Source of the DNA: Lentinula raphanica | Taxonomy: Eukaryota > Basidiomycota > Agaricomycetes > Agaricales > Omphalotaceae | Reading direction: 5' to 3' | Assembly (NCBI GenBank): GCA_027919835.1 | Contig: JANVFP010000040.1 | Coordinates: 124,001-188,000 of the forward strand | DNA length: 64,000 nucleotides | Part shown: piece after piece, positions 55,835-64,000 of the stretch | How the letters are laid out: each line of letters starts with the position of its first letter | How positions within the stretch are numbered: the first letter of the stretch is position 1 | Program-made: the position numbers and the translations under genes | The notes under the pieces: model-generated | Database searches by the model: none | The model's input: the letters and a program-made list of their open reading frames with translations, nothing else | Told to the model about the DNA's origin: nothing

Positions 55835-56286
55835 TATATTGGTTTGTGCCTCCACTCCCATTCGCTGCGATCCGTCACGGTTTCAAAGGGTTTCATCTGC
55901 ATCAGGATACCACTCGCTTGTCCGTGTTATCGATGACCTTCCGCATGATTGCGCTGTTAACCAGTGTTAACCCTGGATGTCGTTAATTGATAGACCGACG
56001 GATTCAATGAATTATTTTCTAATCCATTTCCGCTCCTTTACAGTCCGCACTGATAAAGGTCCAGGTAGAGTCCCTTCATCCATATGGGTTTGAAACGCAG
56101 GTCGTTTGCACCCATTGCTTGACCGATGACCGAGTTGTTTTGCGGTTTTGATGGTGGTAGTACTAAACAAAGAGATCGTGGCATCCACCACACACACACT
56201 GAGCAGAAACAGAGTATTTATTCTAATACAAACGAGGGCTGTCTAATTACTCGTCGACTTGGTCGGTGCGACAGGCTAAAGGCTGC
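55835..56286. other. Intergenic between F and G
   Basis: Starts with a copy of the cluster block (TTTCAAAGGGTTTCATCTGC, TAGACCGACGGATTCAATGA) that matches 57360-57530, followed by the 3' flank of gene G. No gene seen. Confidence 0.5.
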
Positions 56287-56993
56287 TTAATTCTTACACG
56301 AGATAAGAATTGTCATTGACGATGAGCAGCTAAGGCCCTGCGACGCGGCGCGATGAGACTCTCGGATTTTGATCAAATCCTGAGGTGTGGGATACTCAGG
56401 AGATTGTGGAAACTTGGTAGCAACTGGGTCTGTTTCAATTGCCGCCATGGCCCCAACGATATAACCGTCCTCCTCTTTCTCTGCAGTGGACACCGCGCCA
56501 ATGAAAAGTTTCCTCTGGGTCCTCGAGTCACACAAGAAGAACTCAAGTGTGTACACCAATACCCCCAAGTTGTAACTGCTAGGCTCGAACTGAAGGTGCA
56601 TTTCCGACACAACCTCAGGTCCGAACTCCTGTACCAACCAGTTCTTCACCCAATCCTCTGCCGAGACCTGTACATGTGCTGTTGTCTCGTCCCACGAGCT
56701 TTTTTCGGATCTGCGAAACCCAGCACTCAATTGTTTCGTCGGAAACTTCTGGACACGTTTTTTCAGTCTCGTTTTGGCCTTGTCAGTCAACAAAGACCAG
56801 TCACGGCCCGGGTAATTGGCTGCTTGTGCTCTTCTTGCCTGAGTATTCACAGAAGGCCAATCAACACACACACGATCGTAGATGTAGTCCAATAGCTGCT
56901 CACCTCGAGACTGACGATAGGCACCGAGTGTACAGTCGCGGTAGAGAAAAGCCCGAAGACGACAATGACGAGAGACACAGTAGATAGGCGCAT
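56287..56993 (-). CDS. Secreted protein family member G (distant subfamily)
   Basis: ATG 56993; stop 56287-56289; two exons, phase-0 intron, 213 residues. The signal peptide exon MRLSTVSLVIVVFGLFSTAT ending IVSLE and the following intron are nearly identical to those of F. Exon 2 (from 56838) encodes ARRAQAANYPGRDWSLLTDK, KKRVQKFPTKQLSAGFRRSE, DWVKNWLVQEFGPEVVSEMH, YTLEFFLCDSRTQRKLFIGA, EDGYIVGAMAAIE and PTPQDLIKIRESHRAASQ. The mature part is much less similar to F than the leader is. Two cysteines are near the C-terminus and one in FFLCDS. Function unknown. Confidence 0.72.
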
Positions 56994-57235
56994 GGATGGC
57001 GTAGTGGGTTTGGAATAGAGTCTGGGCAAATTGATACTGAACAAGAGCGCCTGCGTGATACGAAAGCGGAGGCAGACGCAATCAAAGAAACGTCGAGTGA
57101 GTCGAAAGGTTGCGATGGTTGCGAAGGGTGATTCGATGAAGAGAATCTTGTCAAGGGCCTGCCAAAGGGTGCATCAGACAGTAGAAGTGTGCATCGGCAT
57201 TGAAAGAGACATATGAGTACAATTGATCAGCCTAA

Positions 57236-57325
57236 TTTCTCTCTTTGACCAGCAAAAGAGAGAGAGATTTTTGGTCGACAAAAAAGTGGGGGGAAAAACG
57301 TGAGGGGGTGCTTGCCTTGATGTAT
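57236..57325 (-). promoter_or_regulatory. Conserved hairpin leader, gene G
   Basis: Nearly identical to the gene F block over the hairpin (CTCTCTTTGACCAGCAAAAG), GTCGAC and CGTGAGGGGGTGCTTGCC; the TATA-like box reads TATACATCAAGG on the minus strand. Confidence 0.7.
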
Positions 57326-58673
57326 ATTGGTTTGTGCCTCTACCTGCCTCCACTCCCATTCGCTGCGGTCCGTCACGGTTTCAAAGGGTTTCATGATTCA
57401 TCTGCATCAGGATACCACTCGCTTGTCCGTCGTGCGATGCTGATTATCGATGACCTTCCGCATGATTGCGATGTTAACCAGTGTTAACCCTGGATGTCGT
57501 TAATGTATAGACCGACGGATTCAATGAATCATCTTTTACACCCACAGATGGACCATTACCGCTCCTTCACAGTCCGGACTAAAATAAGTCCAGCGGACTC
57601 CAGCCTCCTCCTTGTAAATCACTCATTGCATACGGTTTTGCTCCAAACGATGGGAAATCTTCTATGACTCTGAGCCACCTTTGCTAAGCAACGATAACTT
57701 TGGAATAGAGATGGACCCAGCTGATTACAATGCTATGTAGAAGGCTGTAGAAGGCTGGGCTGTGTTGAGCCTTGTTGAGCTGCATACGGACAATGGACAT
57801 TGCAGTGACTTACTCGCAATTCATCTAATCATAACTTCTCCAAGTGCTACAGAGGACATGTTTGATTATCCGATTGAAAATGCTTCTCGTTGGGACATAC
57901 GATCACTGAGGGCTGCGTACGTCCGAGTCTGTTCAAGTCTTTAGTTACATGAAGTATGCTCACTCCATGCTGGTCCGATAACACTCCATGATGACAACAG
58001 CAAACTCACTCGAAGTTTGTCCTCATTCATCATCGAGCCTAAGCACAACTCTTCTGCTCGTGTCTCCTTGTGTTCGTGTTTTTGCGCTTTGATATTCACG
58101 CTTCTTCCTTGCTATAACGGTCTTGCTCTCCTGAGACGAACATCCGAAACCAAGAATCACCGTGACTTAGACCTTTCTCTCAAGTTGCTAGCTTGTTTTT
58201 GAGGATGCGCACGAGTCCATACGCAAATCATCACGGACGTTTCGAACGGTATCAAACAAGCTTGAACGGGTAGGACAAAGTCGTATACTGCTTAGTGACT
58301 CGCGAATGAGATGTTGATGGACGCCTGCATGAATATGATCAATCGATGGAGATTATGATAAAATGTTAAGTCAAGCATCTAACACGCACCTACAACCCGT
58401 CGGTTTCGTGTACTGGTTTCTTTGGATCCAACATCTTCGTCCACCTACGCAGTATAGCTTTCAAACTATCAACGTCCGCGCTGGCACGGTACTGCATATA
58501 AATCCCAAAAAATTACAATTTCTTCGAGTTCTGTATGTTCTAATCTTCAACCCAGCGGTATGGTTATAAACGATTTGATAACATCTCGAACACCTCTCCG
58601 GTCTGAGTTTCGTTCCTATTCTGTGTTTTGACGTCCAAGTTCGTTACATTCGTTACCTTGGACACGAAGGTAT
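57326..58673. other. Cluster edge and intergenic region
   Basis: 57360-57730 is the last copy of the cluster block; 57740-57860 echoes the GAGCTGCA.ACG...ACTTACTCGCAATTCATC unit seen near 48510 and 48950. Beyond 57900 the sequence is unique. No gene supported; a 61-codon plus-strand frame at 58017 (MSSFIIEPKHNSSARVSL) has a hydrophobic centre but no other support. Confidence 0.5.
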
Positions 58674-60583
58674 TCACTGTATGACCAGGAAAGGAAGATA
58701 TGAAGTCAGATTGATGAACCTCTGGTCATAGCAAGACAGAACGACACTCGTACCAATTGTAAGACCAGGGGCCTTTCCGGCGAAGACTTGCTCAATACTA
58801 AGATAAGTTCATTGTTCAGGAGGGTAGGATTCATTTGTGGCTAGGAGAATCTACCTTGCGAGAGAACGACCTTCAGTTTCAGGCATATATACCCAAGCGA
58901 TGGTTGATGTAGTGAACAGACAGCCCATGAACAACCAATAGGCTAGAGAACAAAATATCAAGGTCAATATATCGCAGAGGATGTGAATATTTCATGGTAC
59001 GCACGCCCAGTTGCAGTACTGGAAAGGAATACGGGGAAGGTGAGGGCCACCAGAGTATTGACTGCTTGGTTGCACGAGTTTGCGATGGAAGATACTGCAG
59101 CACGGTTATGCAAAGGTTGGATTTCGGATGCGTACACTCTGTTGTCAAACAAGTGTCAACGTCAATGTAGAATAGATAAAAGTCTACCAACCTCGTAGTA
59201 AGGGCCCATGTACTCCCGAACGCGGCAAGGAAAAGATACAGGCAGACAATGATCACCCAACGACCACTCCCCGAGTCTGCTCCGGATGCATAGATACTGC
59301 CAATAACACATATGATGCATCCCATGGTAATACCACCTATGATCGTAGAAATACGGCGGCCCATACGATCCATGAAAGACGTGCAAACGATCGTAACGAA
59401 CACGTTCAGTAGACCAGACACTCCACTGGCTAGAAACTTGGATGTAGAAGCTGAAAGCCCTGCTTGCGAGAATAGAACGGGTGCGTAGTACAAAATGCCG
59501 TCTATCCCTGACAATTGATTCATTCCTAGGTGCTGGATTAGCTACAGGTAGGTTCATTGAAAACACTGAGCGTTCGACATACCCATGAGGAAGCAAGCGA
59601 GGATCGTACGCTTTCGAACGTCTTTTCTGAATATGTCCCGGACGCGCGAACGTTCGCCTGCATCAGCTCCAACTATCTCCCATTCCTCTACATGCATGGT
59701 ATTGTCGTTGTGATTTCGTTTATGCAAAGATTGCATGATCTCCTCCGCCTCAGAGGTTCTCCCTTTCATCCATAGCCACCTCGGGCTGAAGGAAAGGAAC
59801 AAAGGGCAACCTATAGCATATAGAAGAGCCAGGGAAGCTTGAATGAGGAATGGGACCCGCCACGCAAAGGAAGAATTCAAATGAACAGTCCCGTAGCAGC
59901 AGAAAAACCCGGCTGCGATACCTACAGTGACCGCGATCTGGATGATAGAGGTGACTCTACCTCTGGAGACGGCTGGAGAAATTTCCACGCTTTGCAAGAC
60001 GGTCTGGAGTTCTGGGAGTGAAGGTCGAAGACGATGAGACGAGCGTACCAATATACGGCAATGATGGAGAGGAAGAAACCTTCTCCTACACCAGCCACAC
60101 CTCTGCCAACGAGTATGCAAGCCAAATTCGGAGAAGCACATTCAATTATCGACCCAGCGCAGAATATAGCCGCACCAAGAGCCATGGTGTTAACCCGGGA
60201 TATTTTGTCGGCGAGAAAGCCTGAGAACATGCCCGAAATGCTGGATGTTATGAGAATCATCCTGATAAACTGACAGTTAGTGGTGGGTTCAAACAACCAG
60301 TTACGGTATTAAGTATTTACGCGACGACAACACCTTGTAGTGTTGGGGACAATTTAAATCCACTTTGGATAAACTGGTCCATGATTACTATTGAGCCGAT
60401 GCTTCCTGTGTCAAAACTAGAGAACGTTCAGTCTGCATCTGTGCAGATGGAGGATGCCCCGAGTCATTACCCAAACATGAACGCTCCTATCATTCAGGCA
60501 TCTGAGTACAAGTCAATCTCAACAACAGGACGAATACCTATAGAGGCAAATGACGCCGCGCGCCATACTTTGGAGGAAGCCAT
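58674..60583 (-). CDS. MFS sugar transporter (sugar porter family)
   Basis: Twelve-helix proton-coupled or facilitative hexose-type transporter. ATG 60583: MASSKVWRAASFASIG, then two tiny exons that rebuild GAFMFGFDTGSIGSIVIMDQ, the sugar-porter G-x-x-FGxDxG motif. Other family blocks follow: SGFLADKISRVNTMALGAAI, VGRGVAGVGEGF, VEISPAVSRGRVTSIIQIAV (PExSP-like), SPRWLWMKGR, MNQLSGIDGILYYAPVLF (QLxGxxxxxYY), FMDRMGRRISTIIGGI, VYASEIQPLHNRAAVSSIAN and VYMPETEGRSLA (PETKG-like). At least eight introns. The 3' end (58674) assumes no intron after EQVFAGKAPGLTIG. The substrate cannot be told from the sequence. Confidence 0.88.
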
Positions 60584-61632
60584 GGTGGTGAGAGGGAGAT
60601 AACAAGGAGGCGGACCGGCGTTTACAAGATACACGAATTTTAGATCGTTTGAGTATTGGGAGATTAATACAGTAGAAAATTAATTGGTGTTACAATAGCT
60701 TCCCCAAAACCAAGGTGTCAGAGCCCAAGGACAAGGAAGATTTTCATAGTGAAACAGAAACCCAGAGAACAAGTAGAAGCAGGGGGGTTTCGCGTCGCGC
60801 AACAACTAGATGTAGTAGTAGTTACTAGGCTGACAACCAAAGTCAGCGTCCTACGAGTATTTCGAGAGACAAATTTCAAGTCGTCGAAGGGCGAACCAAC
60901 GAAGGAATGAGATATCCGAATTCGAGCAGGCCAATTTTCTGTTTTATAGACGAGAGAGAGAGAGCACAGTTTATGAGGACACATAATTAGATCAAGTGAC
61001 AGGACGGACGGAAATGGAGGGGAAGCAACGAAGAAACAAGTACGAAGAAGTTCCCTTGGCTCCGCCGACACAATCAGTAAATACATTCGGGAGGATCAAA
61101 GTAAGAGGAGAAATAGTAGAAAAAAATAAGAACAACGAAACTGAGAATGATAAAACACGAAACGGAAAAAACGCAAGTTGAATAAAACTACAACCAATAG
61201 CCCAACGGACTGCCTTCGTCGACCGCTGATGTTGAATACGAAAGTCAACGAAGGAGGCCCCTAGCCAATCCCGAACCAAACTTTGTCCAATAAGAAGGTA
61301 CGGATGCACGCAGACAGCAGTGCAGAGTGGACAAAGACCATTGTCGTTTCCGAGCGACGAGACAGATTTTGATATGTTCCCTTGACGTTTTGTGTATCGC
61401 GATAGACAGAGGTAGAGGAAGAAGAAGAAAAAGAACACGATCGCAGTTTGAGAGACAGATTGAGACGAGGCAGCGGAGCGCGAGCGAGCAATTAATGCAC
61501 AATGACGGGTATCCAAAAGAGTGTGGTGCTTATAAGTTACAAGGCGAAGATCAGGGCGTGGAAAGAGGGGTGTACTGCCTGCTTCATACGCATACGTCGA
61601 CTAGTGTTGCCGACGGAAGCGACAGAGGCGAT
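60584..61632. other. Intergenic, transporter promoter and MRN1-type 3' UTR
   Basis: No gene supported. 60640-61630 is A/G-rich on the plus strand, which is CT-rich on the minus strand and fits a long 3' untranslated region or leader. GAGAGAGAGAG simple repeat near 60951-60962. Confidence 0.5.
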
Positions 61633-64000
61633 TTACGCAGAAGCAGACAGCTCGCCACCGTCAATGTGCATGTTCTGATGTGCTTCATCATTTGCGGCAA
61701 CGACAACTCCAGCAGCAGCTAGAGCGTCTTCGTCTACCGCCTGTTGTGCCATGGCATCTGTCAATTCGGAATCAAACGCTGTCCCGTCAATGGCACTCGC
61801 TGGCTCTCCTCCAGTGGCTCCCGTTCCCGAGGTCGTCCTTCTCCCGCCAGAAGCACCCTGTGGGCCCGAGCGGGGCGGGTTCGCACAACGATCCTTCCCG
61901 TGCGCAATTCTGAGATTGGCATACTCGGGTTTGTTCTTCACCCCGTCAATGGCTTTGATAGCGTTAGAGATGTTCATAAAGTTCACGAAGGCGCAGTTTC
62001 TATAAGTGCAGAACGGCGGGTCAGCCAATGAACGGCATGATACGATGAACACTTACTTCTCCTTCAAGAAGTTGACCAACTCGATATCACCGTACTCTCC
62101 GAAATCCCTCTTCAATCTTTCCTCGGTGAAAGTCTCGAAGTCTTCGATGTTGCCAATGTACACGTTCCTAGTTGCACCAGCGTGGACAGCTAAAGCCAAC
62201 GTAGGTGGCAAAGGTCCAGAATTCTTTCCCCAACCAATCTTGAGACGACGGTTGTTGAGGGTCATGCCTTGGTAAGAGGCGACCTGGAAAAAGGTGAAGG
62301 CTGCGGCCGGGTCTATGAACGTAACGAACTAGCCAAACAAGTGAGAAACAAGAAAATCGAGGAGAGAAGTAAACTCACAGCTATATGCTTATCCTGCATG
62401 TATCTGATACTCTGCAAAACTCCACCCCGGATCGCATTGCAAAGGTCCTCAGTTGTAGTCTCGGGGTGAATATTCCCAAGATAAACGGTCCTGTTAATAC
62501 TCTGATTCATCCCCATGCCGTTCATCCCGACAGCTGAGGCGGCTACCATAGCCTGCTGAAGAGCATCACCGGCACCAAAAGGAGCATAGGGATTGAACGG
62601 TGACTGTTGGCTGTTAGGGTGTGCGGACTGAGGAGAGGAAACACCAGCAGTAGCGGCTGCCGCTGCCGCTGCGGCGGCGGCAGATTGGGCTACGAGGGAT
62701 TGCGCGGCTGCGGCCTGAGCCTGTTGCGCTGCAGCTTGTTGAGATCTGGGAATATAAGCACATCGATCTTTGCCGTAGTTGACTCTTTTGCCTGCCCATG
62801 CGGGCTCTGTGGGTAACGTGTTCACGACCTTTGGACGATAAGATCAGAAAAAGGGCCAAAACAGAAGGGAAACACCGACGGAATTTCCGTACCTTATTTG
62901 CGACCGAGATACTCAAGAAATGCACAAATCCAATATTCTTGTCTCGGACAATTTTTACCTGATCAATCAGTCCGAAACGACTTAGATCGTCTCTCAGCTG
63001 CTCTTCGGTTGTGTTCTCCTCCAATCCACCTAGGTAGACATTTCGACTTGCATTGCTTTGACTGATGGCTAATGCGACTTGAGCAGGCACGGGACTAGGT
63101 TTTCCCCAGCCTATCTTAAGCTCCTGTCCGTGTAGGGTCAACTTCTTGATGGTGGCATCGGCATGAAATGCTGCCGCAGTGGCACCATCGAGGAACGACA
63201 AAAATACACAGGATTTTTCTGGGAGGACTCGGATCGATTCGAGGGGACCAAAGTGCACGAGGTTGAGAAGTTCATCAACGGAGGCGGTAGAGGGAAGGTT
63301 GCCAACGTAAACGGTGCGTCCGGTGGTATTGTTGGACGCGGAGAGTGCAGCAGAGAGAGCGACAGGCGAGTAGGCGCTCTGAGGACCACCAGTGGGGTTA
63401 CCCTGAGGGATAGTCAAAGAAGGAAGTCGTTGCTAGAAGAAGAGATAAAAAAAGATAATGGTCAGGACAACTGTCAGAAACGAGTCAGAATATCGCACTT
63501 GAGGAAAACCGCCCATTTGACCGTTATATGGGAAACCACCCATCATATTCATTCCTGGCATACCCATACCGAGCATGTTGTACGAGCCAAAGCCATAGGG
63601 TGACGAACCATTGGGGCTCGGTTGCTGTTGCTGGGGAAAGTTGGCGGTGTTTGGACTCATTTGAGGGTTCATAGGTGAACCATTAGCCTGGGTATTAATA
63701 GTCAACGAAGGTGTAGAATAAAGTGGGCTGGCTGTTATGGGAGAAGAGGCGTATCCTGACTGAGAGATAGAAGCCTGAGGACCGTAACCGTAGTTTGCAA
63801 AGGCGTCGCGGTTGTTATTCGGGTTGGAAGACGCATTTTGTTGAGGGAAAGTAGGCGACCAACGTGCCTTTTTCGCATCTGGGCCTCCAACGGGTTCCAT
63901 AGACCTCTACAGCGCGCGAAAAAGGAGTTGTTGAGCACGAAAAAATTGAGCAGAAGAAGCTGGAATGAGTGTACCTTCATCATGTCGAGATCAAAGCCGT
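61633..64000 (-). CDS. Four-RRM RNA-binding protein, Nrd1/Mrn1 type (5' end cut)
   Basis: Cytoplasmic mRNA-binding regulator in yeasts (S. pombe nrd1, S. cerevisiae MRN1). Stop 61633-61635. The front end may be ATG 63983 or lie beyond the window, because LDMMK then splices to [16 protein letters not shown] in an open frame reaching the edge. The N-terminal 140 residues are Asn/Gln/Pro/Gly-rich. RRM1: [20 protein letters not shown] and [20 protein letters not shown]2: [20 protein letters not shown] and [16 protein letters not shown]. An Ala/Gln-rich spacer follows, with a run of about ten Ala. RRM3: [23 protein letters not shown]4: [20 protein letters not shown] and [27 protein letters not shown] follows RRM1 and RRM3, a hallmark of this family. 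The tail is Gly/Ala-rich and acidic. Confidence 0.88.

Overview
The window is nuclear DNA of a filamentous basidiomycete, most likely an agaricomycete. Evidence: most genes are split by many 50-75 nt GT-AG introns; the HMG-box factor resembles the basidiomycete Prf1/Pcc1 type; a fungal PDR-type ABC transporter, an SPT7-type SAGA subunit and a fungal Ty3 element with chromodomain are present. No species can be named from the sequence alone.

Layout. 1-1.8 kb: partial minus-strand gene, possibly a helical N-terminal signalling domain. 1.96 kb: tRNA-Ala(AGC). 2.7-4.5 kb: CDH1/Fizzy-related APC/C activator. 5.2-6.8 kb: two-ended ubiquitin-fold protein. 7.1-8.7 kb: homeodomain-like protein. 9.6-14.8 kb: full-size PDR (ABCG) transporter. 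15.3 kb: U2 snRNA gene. 16.6-20.4 kb: SPT7 bromodomain subunit of SAGA. 20.9-22.4 kb: an AT-rich terminal-inverted-repeat element with a second MITE nested inside it. 22.5-23.8 kb: penta-EF-hand protein. 24.3-25.9 kb: F-box/LRR-like protein. 26.3-28.1 kb: AKR7-like aldo/keto reductase. 29.6-38.3 kb: complete Ty3-type LTR retrotransposon with identical 275 bp LTRs, a CTATA target duplication and an uninterrupted 2,643-residue polyprotein, so a very young insertion. 39.2-41.3 kb: HMG-box transcription factor.

42-57.3 kb is the unusual part: seven tandem minus-strand genes for predicted secreted proteins, called here A to G. Each has a signal peptide exon ending on a phase-0 donor, except D, whose first intron is in phase 1. 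Six share a mature domain, from near-identical (B, C) to barely recognisable (F, G). All seven carry a related 5' leader with a TATA-like box and a short hairpin; the copy in E is decayed. Intergenic blocks are repeated between them. Gene E contains tandemly duplicated exon-plus-intron cassettes. Gene D has the shared leader but an apparently unrelated product. A further MITE with an 8 bp target duplication sits at the B/C junction. This looks like a fast-evolving, lineage-specific secreted protein family.

58.7-60.6 kb: sugar-porter MFS transporter. 61.6-64.0 kb: four-RRM RNA-binding protein of the Nrd1/Mrn1 type, cut by the window edge. The conserved genes are ordinary housekeeping or regulatory genes with no obvious pathway linking them. 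Exon boundaries were placed by eye from splice signals and reading frame; no homology search was run.
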